Source of the DNA: Thalassiosira profunda | Taxonomy: Eukaryota > Bacillariophyta > Thalassiosirophyceae > Thalassiosirales > Thalassiosiraceae | Direction: 5' to 3' | NCBI GenBank assembly: GCA_036939355.1 | Contig: JALLAP010001243.1 | Coordinates: 1 to 11,043, forward strand | DNA length: 11,043 nucleotides | Part shown: piece by piece, positions 1 to 8,761 of the stretch | Layout of the letters: each line of letters starts with the position of its first letter | Position numbering within the stretch: the stretch's first letter is position 1 | Notes under the pieces: model-generated | Told to the model about the DNA's origin: nothing | What the model saw: the letters and a program-made list of their open reading frames with translations, nothing else | Database searches by the model: none | Program-made: the position numbers and the translations under genes

Positions 1-2
1 AC

Positions 3-344
3 AAACTGCAATCATTGCTATTCCAGGCGTCGGCATCTGCAATTCCAGCAGTGGTTATCTCACCGCGCTTGTCCGAGCTTCCACCTCTGCAGCAACTGAC
101 TGATCAGTACAAAAGAACTGGGCCAATGGGCTTTGAGCAAAGCGGCTTTCAGAAAAGCGCTACGTATGGTGGGGTGGAGCCGCCGGTGGGCCCAACGTCG
201 TGGCTGTTGCGGGATTTGGTACCGCCCGTCTATGTATGGGTGGGAAGCGCAACTGCCAACTCAGGAATGGCGCTGACACAATCGGCAATGGACACTACAT
301 GGGGTCGTCGAGCGCCGCGAGAGGACGGCCGAGCAGCCGTGTGA
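3..344 (+). CDS. 3' end of an unrecognised protein-coding gene (partial)
   Basis: A reading frame is open from the left edge (frame starting at base 3) for 113 codons and ends at TGA 342-344. No ATG occurs near the edge, so if real this is the C-terminal part of a longer protein whose start lies outside the window. The visible part is rich in Pro, Gly, Ser and Ala, has a central stretch of Tyr/Gly/Pro/Trp residues (for example YGGVEPPVGP and VPPVYVWVG) and ends in a short Arg-rich tail (GRRAPREDGRAAV). I see no membrane segment and no motif of a known family. The opposite strand is broken by stops in all three frames here, which favours the plus strand. It would be convergent with the large lipid-transfer gene, with only 49 bp between the stop codons, as in a compact genome. 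It could also be non-coding 3' flank that happens to be open; function unknown. Confidence 0.4.
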   Translation, partial: KLQSLLFQASASAIPAVVISPRLSELPPLQQLTDQYKRTGPMGFEQSGFQKSATYGGVEPPVGPTSWLLRDLVPPVYVWVGSATANSGMALTQSAMDTTWGRRAPREDGRAAV

Positions 345-393
345 TGAATGACGTGCTTGAAGAGTTTAGTGATTGATCGACTGTGGCCACCTC
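345..393. other. Convergent intergenic spacer between two stop codons
   Basis: Only 49 bp lie between the stop of the left partial gene (342-344, plus) and the stop of the large minus-strand gene (394-396). Both transcripts must end in or beyond this gap, so their 3' UTRs probably overlap. I see no canonical AATAAA on either strand within it. Confidence 0.5.
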
Positions 394-3300
394 CTACTTC
401 GATTTTGACGCTTTCCTTTTCTTCTTGAGCGCTTTCTTGGCGGGTGTGCCTAAAATGTCTGCCGCGCCCATCGGCTTCCGCAGATGCCTACCGATCAGGT
501 TGTGGAGGTCGACCGGGCCGGCATCTGAGATGGATGGCATAGATGGGACCAAAGAAGAACGAGGAGACGAGCTTTGTTCCAACGCGTTGGACTGCAGCTG
601 ATTGCTCGTGTGCCCAGGTGAATGCACGGCAGAGCTCCCCATCATTTTTCGCTTGAACTTGGCTCCGGCGCTGCTTGCTCCGCTCTTCAAGACTTCGCGA
701 ACGAGATAGGTCAGGTATTTGCGTCCGAGGTGCTCCCAAGTGCCCACTTCGTAGGCCTTGGAGTAGGCAGGGACTGCAATGGAGAGTGAAGACAATGGCA
801 GCCTATTGCAAATGTTGGTTAGCGAGGATTCGTATCGAGCAAACCAAAGATGAAGGAAACACACACCTCTTGAATCCGCCAAGCGAGACGTTGACGTCGA
901 CATCGCCAACGCGCCACACTTTGATGAAGGCAACTTCCGCCTCTTTGGTCTCTTCCTTTGGGGCGTTTAGCTGCTCAGACGGGTTGCCAAAATCTGAATA
1001 CCCACGAGGAGAGTCTTCTGACATGCCTCGTCGTTTACCAATGAGCAACGACTTTTTGCGGACAGTCGAATTGGGAGGGGACTCCGAGTGAATGGAAGTC
1101 GAATCAGAAGAAAAGGCGGTGGCATCAGTCCTGGTTGTCGACACTGTCGCCAAATCATCGTCATCTTCGTCTCCAATGAAGAAATAGCTCATGAAGAGGC
1201 GCGACATGCTCTTCGATACTTGTACAACCAACGTGTGGAGCACTCCAGGGAACACATTCACCTCGAAGTGAGAATACAAGGAAAGTCCTTCGACGACGCG
1301 AGGCAACGTCTCGACTCTGACAACTGCAGCGTGCTCTTTCCCAGAGTGAGGGCCGGACTTGCAGCCCTGGGCTGTTGTAATAGTGGACTCGCAACACGTC
1401 CATCTACCAGACTTGAATTGTCCAGTGTGAAACGGGCAAGAGTCCAGGCGATTGTCCGAGTGGTCAAAATACTGGCCGCATCGCTGACAGGGGCTTCTAT
1501 CGTTGAACAGTTTCGCCGCAACCACACTCGTTGGGTCCGCAAAGTTCATCGAATCGGGACCGGGAAGGGACGACGACACGTGCACATCTTCCAGTGACAA
1601 TTGCGAGACGATCGAGCCATCTTTCGCGTAGTCGTGCTGGCCAGAAAAGCCAGTGAAGGCTATCTGAACGTCGTCGATCTCCTCGTCGCTCTGTATGCAC
1701 CATCGCAGTTGGCTCAGCTCGTAGGAGACTCGGCGAAAGATATCGTTGCCGTCCAGCGTCATCCGTTGATCTTCGAGGTCTCGCATCAAATTCATTGCGG
1801 CAGTGTGCAGCGCATGCCGACGCTTCTTCCCGCGGAGTTTGCTTTCGTTTCTTAGAACGTCCTCCATCTTGACCGCAGCTAAGCTGCTAATGTTCGTGTG
1901 TTCTGACGTCTGCTGAACCTCGGTGGTGGCATCGTCGTCGAGGAAGGTTTGGTGATTTCGCGAATGAGGTTTGGGAGCTTCCAATAGCACGTTGCGAATG
2001 ACGTCGATCGTAGTCTTGAACTGGTAGCTACATCGAGGGCGTGTCAGACTTTTTAGGAGCATAGATGGCTGCACACATGCGCCAAGTACACTCACCTGTC
2101 AAGATTAAAGTCCAATGCGTCAATCTGGAGCTGAATAATGTCGACGGGCGCTTCGTCCTCACTCGTAATTAGACCCTGCTCGATAAAGTTGTGCAGTTCC
2201 TCCTTCGAATAATGGATGGGTGGTCGATGAAACAGTTGCCTCGACTGAAAGGTGAATTTGTCCAGGATGGGCCGAAGAAGCCCTGATTTCGCGAACGGCA
2301 TCGGCTCATGATGGCGTAGTTTGGCTGGATATCTGTGCTGACGAGGTGAGCTGTTGCCACCTTGCTCATCGTTGCTCCTCTGACTGCCCTTTTCTTCCGT
2401 TGCACTGCCCTGCATGCTTGAGTGCCCGTTGTTGTCAGGACTTCCATTGATGCCAAATCTCTCCTCTAATGCGATTGCCGGGCTAAGCGGTCTCAAGTCA
2501 GGAGTGCCCACTTCCAGCCAGGGCAGTCCAATATTGACATCGACGCGCGTGCTCACGGAGTACGCCGCCATGTTGGTCAGACTGTACATGTGCTCCGTCT
2601 TCCTCAGCAGGTCAGCCGGCGAGATCTGTCCCGTCCTGCATCTCGAATTGGTCACTAGAAAGTGAATGAATTTGCGCCCCTCTATGTGCGCTTGTTCCAT
2701 TGCCAGAATGAGGGCGCCATCTCCACCGCCTCGCATTTGAACCTGAGGGTTGGACAGAATAACATCGAATGTCGGAAGTGTCTTCGTTTGCGTATGCTCT
2801 GCCAGCGAGGCTGACGAAAATATACTCCTGCTGGATGCCAAGTCAGGGTCCAGCAAATATTCGAGCATTGAGTGGTGTAGGGCCCTGTCATCGTTTGGTT
2901 GTGCGAGTGTTCGTTTCAAGGGAGAAGGGAGGTCATAAGTCTCTCCCAAATGATCCTGCTGCGGGGTCGTTCCAGATAACGCCTGCATCACTCGGTGCTG
3001 AGACTTCATGAAGCCGATGACAAATATCAGGTCCTTCGAGATTGCCGTGAGCCCGTCGCGAATCTCAATGGTGTATAGCAATCGCAACCGGGCCACCAAA
3101 ATGCTCCACGTCGTCCTGTCGAGGCCCTTGTATGTTGTTGCGCTATCTTTCCTCTCAAGACTCTTTCTCTTCGCAGCGTCCTCTGTGGCCAGAATCCTGG
3201 CAAGGGCTTTGTTGCGGACGTCGATTTGACCCGTGACAACGACGAAATCGAGCTCATCAATCGTGTCCGACAGCCGCTGCAGCTTTAGGAATGGAGACAG

Positions 3301-6300
3301 CCCGACCTGTCCATCAGATGATTGCGACGAATCGCCGTCTGCTTCAAGCGTATCCAAGGTCCGGGCTGCGCCAAAGCCAGCTGCAGCCTGTTCGACGTCC
3401 ATCAGTTCGTCCCTTTGGGACTCCTCGCTCTCTGCGTGCTTCAACTCGCTCACATCCAGCAATGCCGCTTTCACTGGGCCTTCGACGACAACATCCTTCT
3501 TTCCTTCAACCGTTGAGGTGTATTCCAATCTTCTCACGATCAAGCAGAGACCGTCTAAGTCCTCCTCGTCCTCAAACCAAGTTGCCAGCCTCAACTTCGT
3601 GGCACTGGCTCGAATGGCCACGCTTCGAAACTTGGGCAAAGGATCGGGCTTGTGTTCGTCCATTGAGGCCGCGTAGTTCACCGTAGGATTCAGATGGGTG
3701 AACCAAGGAAGCACGTCCAGCCGCACCGCGCCCCAGCAATCGCAAACGTCGCTGCCCACTAGGTCAAAGTCAAACTCTACGTCCCAGCCATCGCTCCGGA
3801 AGGGCGCAAACTTGTCGAATGAGGCCGTGGAGTCTCGCGTCATGTAAACAGAGTGGTGCCCAGAACTGGCCCTCCCTGGCTGAAGCATCTCCCACGAGAA
3901 TTGCATCCCAGCCTTCAATTTGGGCACATATATAAGCGGATGCCTTGCCTTTCCTGCCATTGACTCTGCTTCGTGTGGCAGATGGAATGCTGGCCTCGTT
4001 TCTCTTTCGCTTGGGTGTACAGACATGTCGTACGCAACTCCGGGAATGGACACTTGTACCTCGCTGGCATCGAGAGCAAACGATCTGGCGGTATGAACCA
4101 GAACAAAGTTGTCGCAGCATAGCAATATGGAGAGGTCTCGTGAGATGTGCGAATCAAGCAGCCATCGCACTGACAGCTCGTCGGCCGATAAGGAGATGGA
4201 GCCGTGAATGAAGAAGCGGGTGTTGTCCCACCAAGCGAGTGGTGCAGTCGGCACTTGGCCTGGTGATTTTGGTGGAAGGATGCGTTCGATGCACTCCATG
4301 AGCCGCGGAACTGACCTATTCATGCAAGGGCCGTACGAGACGTCCAATACTCGGCAAGTGACTCGGCCGTCTGCATAAACTTTGACCGGGATGCCCGCTG
4401 AGTGCATCGACACACCGTAGCCACAACAGCACTGCCGCTGGCTGCATGAAGGCTCAGCAACACAGCTCGAATGACTGTGGTGACACAGGAGCTTCGATGT
4501 GACGGTTTTGCCTTCCTGAATGCCAGGAGTAGTTGGGCTCAGACCCACCATGAATAGGTACCCGCTCAGAGCGAAATCGTCAATGCGCGTCAACGGGGTT
4601 GCAAGGTTGAGCGGGTGAAGGGTGACCATCAAATGCTGGACCGTGGCGGACATGAGCCCTCCTTGGATGGCTGGGCCGTAAACGTAGGTCGAAGAGTCGT
4701 CCTCGTCGAGGGCGTTGATCGTTGCCTGCGTCCATTCAGGAGGCGTGTTGCGTTCTATAGATATCTCAGCGCCCTCAAAAGCGATGCGCAGCTCATCTCG
4801 ATACATGTTCCGTTTTGGCGTGATTGGCGTGTCGGCGTCAGGATTCTTTCCCATCAGCGTGGCATCCAAGAAAGGAATCGTGCACTTGATGGACATCAGT
4901 TGGTACCTCTTCGGCTTTTTGTGCCCCGCGCTCAAACCTTTCAGCCGGTTGAGACCGGCATCCAAAGCCTTTGGCAACAACACGAAGTCATCAGTCACTT
5001 CTCCGAAGAGCAAGGCTGGTGGGAAATTCGCCGTCGCACTCTTTCCCAAGTTGAGCTCAAATATCTCCTTCAGCGGATGCCCATCCTGGTCCACGACAAT
5101 CTCGTCGCCAAACTCATCCAAAGCGTTCGTCTTGAAGCTCAGGTATTCACTGATTTCATCTTCACTTGCCTTCCTGAGGTAGTTGTTAAACGACGCACCC
5201 TCGAATGAGAAGATTGGAGCTGCAATATCATTGAAGTGGAGCTTGACGCGCTTCCCACGGAAATATACGTTTGGTTTGTTCAGCTGCTTCAACGTTGTGC
5301 GGGAGGGTGGCAGATACTTTGCAATCGAAACTTTCATGGACGCTCCGCCTTGGAAAATTGCGTGCATCATTGACTTGACCCCAACGAACATTCGTAGGTT
5401 GGCCGCAGCATTCGGGTCGATCTCGACACGCACGTTCATTTTGTGGGATACGACCTTTCTCTTTCTCAGAGGCTTGGCAGACGCAAGCGCTTTGAGGTTG
5501 GCCTGGGCACTCTGAATGCGATTATTCAAGGAGACCTGGATCCACTGCAGCATGGGAGTCCATACAAACTCAAGCTCGGTTGGGCTCTTGCCAAACTGGA
5601 CCGATATGCACTCGACCCTTTCTCCCGTTGCGTCGTTTCTCTTTTCAATGAGGCAAAAGCTCCCCTTGCAATGAGCTATTTTGGCAAGGCCTGCCGCTGG
5701 CGATCGAGCGTATGTTTGAGCCATTGGCCAGCCTCTGTGGCTAGCGTCTGAAGAATCAGGACGGAAGGCAAAGTCGTGCGCTGGTATTGAGAACAAGGCA
5801 GCGCCCTCCGTTGCCTGGTTCTGAAATCGTTCATACACCTCTATCTCGCCAAACGAGGCACGCATTGCCTTGGAAAGAACGACGGGCCGCATCTTCTCCA
5901 GTGGCACTGCCGTATCAAACGTCAACTGGGATATTTTTGCGCACAGAGCTGTCTCTTGGACCTCACTGGATGCAGGTTCGTCAAGGACTGGCAGTGACGA
6001 ATGAGGGAAAACTGTCACCGAGCCCTCGCCGCGTGCAACTGTGGCCTTTACAAGATAGTGCTGGCCGCATCTTTGTGTTTCTCGGCGGAAGAATGCGTTT
6101 GGCAAGAGAATATCGCAGTCCAAAGTATCTGGCCTCTCGTCGACAATGCCCTGCTGTTTTGCAATGGCGACCGACATTGGCCCATGCAACAACGCCATGC
6201 GGACTCTTTCGCTGGCTGAAGAGCCACCAGGAAGCTCAAAGATTGCATCCACTGATTTGCATGCAACTTCAATCTTCTGCAATGATTGTTGTTTTGCATC

Positions 6301-8244
6301 TACATCCGTTGTGGTGTCAGTCTCCCGAATAAATGGCTGGGAGTCGCCCTGCTTCGCCTCTTTTTCGATGCGTTGCAAGTTGGCAGCCGCGAGTTTCAAG
6401 CTTTCCAGTGTCCTGGCAACGCCGGCCAATCCAACCATGTCTTCCCCGCTGAATCTAGCTGTAACTTCTCCCAAGTCGATGTCCGCGCCTTTTGACTCGG
6501 TGAAAGTTGCCCTGATGCCTTTCAAACGAACAAGATCCAACGCTGCAGTGGCGCTTTTTGCAGAAAGTGGTATGCACTGAAATCCGGCCACTGGTATGTC
6601 TGCCATCAGCAGTGGACAAGAACTATCTGATTTGCTGCTCTTTTCCCACCGCAACACTGAATGTGGCATTCCCAAAGAAAAAGATGACACGGTGTCATGC
6701 GAATACAAATGAGTCGAAATGGCAGCATTGACCTCAACAACCTCCACTGGCCTCTTTTTCTTCGCCTTTTTGCTTGCTGTAGATGCATGCGCCTTCGCCG
6801 AAGAGCCCCTAATCAGGCAGCTTGTCATATTTCGAAGAAGTAGCTCGCCCGATTCAACAACTGCATGTGTATCTTTCAGATTGACGCCCAATGCAAGTCG
6901 ATTTTCGCCGGGAACGTCTCCCACAGTCACACGAGCTCGCTTTGGCATCGTTTCGGAAGAATCGACGAGAGCAACACCAGAAGGAATTGCCAGCCACGAA
7001 GCCATCTTCCTCCAAGTGCGCGGCCTTTGCAAACGAAGCGAGGACTCTATGTTCCCCCACGACATGATTTTGCTTTCTGCGATATCCTCTTGACCCTCAG
7101 GCGCCGCAAGGCCAGCGAAACGATGCATGTTCAGCTGGCTTAATGCCACAGATAACCCAGCACCGGCGAAGCCTTGCGTGTCGTCAGAACTGCTCACACT
7201 GCCATCTTCGAACGAGGCCTGCGCATCAAGATTCACTCCAGTGGCTTTGAACCAATCCAAGCGAGCGCGGAAAAGCCCAAATTCGACATTCTTCACCGCC
7301 AGCCGTATTGTGATGGACCGGGTGAACGTTTCGGGTGTGTCGTCCAATCTTCTCCCCTTTCGCTTCAACAGTATCGTCAAGCTCATGTCGATGTCCTCAA
7401 ATTCGATTCCCAACCACGACAGTTGCCCTCTGGCGGCAGGGTGCTTTCTCGGCGGGTTTACAATGATGTGCGACGAGTTGATGGACATCCGATCGAACGC
7501 CACTGCTTGCAACACCATTTCATTCTCGCCCTCTGAATCAGAAACGGCATCGCCCCCGTCGCACTCTAACCACCCGTTCAGGAAGGAAAAGATGTGGAAC
7601 GAACACCCACTGGCTGACATGCCCCTCCCCAGAGTGAACGGTATATCGGCAAATTGTATCAGGCCACTTCTCTTCGCAGAGCATCTCCTCCAAGATCTCC
7701 TCACGTTTTGCACAATGATGAGGAGGCGGACTGCACATTGCAACAACACCGCGGAGAGTATGGCCAGCAGAGGAAATGATATCTTCGAAGTGTATTGGTT
7801 TGCAACCGCCGTATCCGTGAGGAACATTTTCGTATCTGCGAGCTTTTGCGAAGGCGGCGGAATGCCCATATCATCTGTACTCCCGCCGTCGCCTGCAAAC
7901 TGCACCCTCCTTTGCCTGGGTTCGCTCTCAGGGGTCCGTGCCTTCTGCAGTTGATCGTACGCCTTCAAGGCATCGTTTTCGTCATCAGTGCACAGTTCGC
8001 TGCCAACTTCTTTGTCCTCCCCCACAGATCTGTTCTTCAGGGACTGCAGCGCCCACACCGTCGATTTGACGATCCACAGCCCCGCCACCGTCGAAAACAA
8101 CCCCGACGCCAGCGATCCCGTGAAGGGGAGGAGATTTAAGAGGAGATAGGCCGACGCGGCCATGACGACGGCCAGCGCGAGCTCCACCAAGAAGAGCCCC
8201 AGCTGGATGCGCGGGGCGTTCGCCCCGCTGTCCCCCGATGACAT
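394..8244 (-). CDS. Bridge-like lipid transfer protein, BLTP2/Hobbit/SABRE/FMP27 family, three exons, 2572 aa
   Basis: Spliced CDS: exon 1 8244-2096, exon 2 2027-867, exon 3 802-394 (7719 nt, 2572 residues). Family members are ER-anchored rods with a hydrophobic groove that move lipids at membrane contact sites. The N-terminus has hydrophobic segments at about 15-39, 43-66 and 155-178. Family marks follow in order: YGPC at 1304-1307, then the GFWDK-type block AWWDNTRFFIHG (W1338-W1339-D1340-N1341), a W..L.ARL..LYTIEIRD block near 1700-1730, NPQVQMRGGG near 1830, NLDSYQFKTTIDVIRNVLL across the first splice site (about 2048-2066), a charged, probably helical stretch near 2100-2155, then LYSHFEVNVFPG (about 2300) and the terminal block LPLSSLSIAVPAYSKAYE (2438-2455). 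The tail is Ser-rich and ends in a Lys cluster. Odd features are a CHORD-like zinc module (2230-2277) and a Cys-rich insertion (1254-1281). Start: first ATG after an in-frame TGA at 8286-8284. Length is near or a little above the usual 2200-2700. Family assignment is from recognised motifs, not an alignment; BLTP1/Csf1 is the next alternative. Confidence 0.88.
803..866 (-). other. Spliceosomal intron 2 of the BLTP2-family gene (64 nt)
   Basis: On the minus strand exon 2 ends GGATTCAAGAG and the intron opens GTGTGTG (from 866). It closes at TTTGCAATAG (AG 804-803), with a perfect CTAAC branch motif about 18 nt upstream. Reading through would give about 20 unrelated residues and a stop. Splicing joins AG|G into Arg 2437 and links VNVSLGGFKR to LPLSSLSIAVPAYSKAYE, which recreates the conserved C-terminal block of the family. 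Phase 2, the same as intron 1. Confidence 0.9.
1346..1489 (-). other. CHORD-like zinc-binding module inside the BLTP2-family protein (domain)
   Basis: Residues 2230-2277 contain C2230, C2233, C2247, H2250, C2261, C2262, C2272 and H2277, a pattern of C-x2-C-x13-C-x2-H-x10-CC-x9-C-x4-H. Surrounding residues (CGQYFD, then C..HTG, W.CC, and GC.SGPH) fit the CHORD domain, which binds two zinc ions with six Cys and two His. The match is exact in ligand number and close in spacing, though the first Cys pair is tighter than usual. The module sits between the family's DGS...SLPG block and its HFEVNVFP block. In CHP-1 and RAR1 proteins CHORD domains mediate contacts with HSP90 and SGT1; whether that applies here is unknown. 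Confidence 0.7.
2028..2095 (-). other. Spliceosomal intron 1 of the BLTP2-family gene (68 nt)
   Basis: On the minus strand the exon ends GACAG and the intron opens GTGAGTG (2095-2089), a strong donor. It closes at GATGTAG (acceptor AG 2029-2028), with a CTGAC branch-point-like motif in GTCTGACAC about 20 nt before. Without splicing the frame stops at once (TGA inside the donor, 2094-2092). Splicing joins AG|C into a Ser codon (residue 2050) and restores NLDS-YQFKTTIDVIRNVLL, a conserved stretch of this family. Phase 2. Confidence 0.9.
4402..4485 (-). other. Cysteine/histidine-rich insertion in the BLTP2-family protein
   Basis: Residues 1254-1281 hold C1254, H1255, H1256, H1258, C1261, C1267, C1272, C1273, C1274 and H1281. 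The stretch follows the FMVGL strand and precedes IPVKVYADG and YGPC, where family members usually have a short loop. The residues could bind metal or be a disordered loop. I recognise no named domain. Confidence 0.45.
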
Positions 8245-8382
8245 TGCTGGAGGTAAAGTTCTGAGACAAATGAGATCAGACCCTCATGCTGGCATTGCGG
8301 AGAGAGGTGAGCGTGCGCTTCGACGCCTCGCCTCCGCCTTCGGGGAACTGGGGAGGAGGGCCGCGGGCCGGCACAGCGGCAA

Positions 8383-8397
8383 GCGTTGCGTTGCGTT
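8383..8397 (+). repeat. Short tandem repeat (GCGTT)3
   Basis: Three perfect tandem copies of GCGTT lie in the GC-rich part of the divergent intergenic region. It is a minor microsatellite with no clear function. Confidence 0.6.
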
Positions 8398-8425
8398 GGG
8401 GTCTTTGCTTTGGGGTTGCAACAAA

Positions 8426-8464
8426 CAATTACCCCTTGGGTGTTTTTCTTAAGGGTACCAATTG
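8426..8464. repeat. Imperfect inverted repeat in the shared promoter
   Basis: Left arm CAATTACCCCTT (8426-8437) and right arm AAGGGTACCAATTG (8451-8464) are imperfect reverse complements separated by a 13-nt T-rich spacer (GGGTGTTTTTCTT). The repeat lies near the middle of the divergent gap. It may be a paired protein-binding site or chance; a strand-symmetric site would suit a bidirectional promoter. Confidence 0.4.
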
Positions 8465-8689
8465 TCTAGTTTATGCCTTGATGCAAAACTGACGAAGGAA
8501 TAAAGACGCGTGTTGCCTCCAAATTTAGTTTTAAGCGTGGCCCTCTGGAAGTTTCACCTTTGGGTGCACACACCTCACCCCCTCTCCTTTCACTCAGTTT
8601 CACTTTCATTCACTCTGCACTGCACATCACGAGAAGGGCAGCCGTAGCTGCCGCCTCCTCCGCCTCAATCAATACGGCGTCTGGCGACG

Positions 8690-8761
8690 ATGATCGCGCC
8701 TTTTACACCTCGGACCGCGGTACCCCTCTTGCTACTGATTTCCGTGTCCAGGCCCCATGCA
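8690..8761 (+). other. Signal peptide with an Ala-Phe plastid-entry junction
   Basis: Residues 1-24 fit a eukaryotic signal peptide (short n-region with Arg 8, hydrophobic 10-18, cleavage after A24 in RPHA). The next residue is Phe 25 followed by LPRR, the pattern required for import into secondary red plastids in diatoms, cryptophytes and relatives. No prediction program was run. Confidence 0.75.

Larger units (their letters stand above)
8245..8689. promoter_or_regulatory. Head-to-head intergenic region, putative bidirectional promoter
   Basis: This 445-bp gap separates the start codons of the divergent BLTP2-family gene (minus, 8244) and the plastid-targeted gene (plus, 8690). It must hold both promoters unless one 5' UTR is long. 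The half next to the minus-strand gene is GC-rich (about 8320-8400) and contains GCGTT three times in tandem (8383-8397). The middle (8420-8540) is AT-rich with an imperfect inverted repeat. The half next to the plus-strand gene (8560-8625) is pyrimidine-rich on the plus strand and contains TCATTCACTCTGCAC (8606-8620), similar to the initiator element of stramenopiles, about 70-80 nt before the ATG. No clear TATA box is visible. The motif CCTT(T)GGGTG occurs twice (8434-8442 and 8558-8566). Confidence 0.5.

Noticed and set aside
394..933. A separate 179-residue minus-strand gene
   Set aside because: Its first part is exon 2 in the wrong frame and intron 2; only 802-394 is coding, as exon 3 of the large gene.
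1088..1597. 169-codon plus-strand open frame
   Set aside because: It is antisense to exon 2, including the CHORD-like region, and has no motif of its own.
803..2095. A separate 430-residue gene starting near 2095 on the minus strand
   Set aside because: It has no real start codon there (GTG that is the intron donor), and its first 22 residues are intron 1 read as protein. It is exon 2 of the BLTP2-family gene.
3926..3935. TATA-box-like string ATATATAAG
   Set aside because: It lies deep inside exon 1 coding sequence with no start site or gene beginning nearby.
4398..4548. An intron spanning the Cys-rich insertion of the lipid-transfer gene (GTGGGT donor to CACTCAG acceptor)
   Set aside because: Its length (151 nt) is not a multiple of three, so removal would break the frame of the conserved downstream blocks.
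4615..5208. 197-codon plus-strand open frame
   Set aside because: It is antisense to continuous coding of the large gene with no recognisable motif.
7127..7954. 275-codon plus-strand open frame
   Set aside because: It is antisense to the conserved N-terminal half of the BLTP2-family gene, Ser/Pro-rich as expected for a shadow frame, and resembles no protein.
394..8244. Assignment of the large protein to VPS13 or ATG2 bridge proteins
   Set aside because: There is no chorein N-terminal domain or VPS13 adaptor repeats; the WWDN...FIHG block and the C-terminal FEVNVFP block fit BLTP2/FMP27/SABRE.
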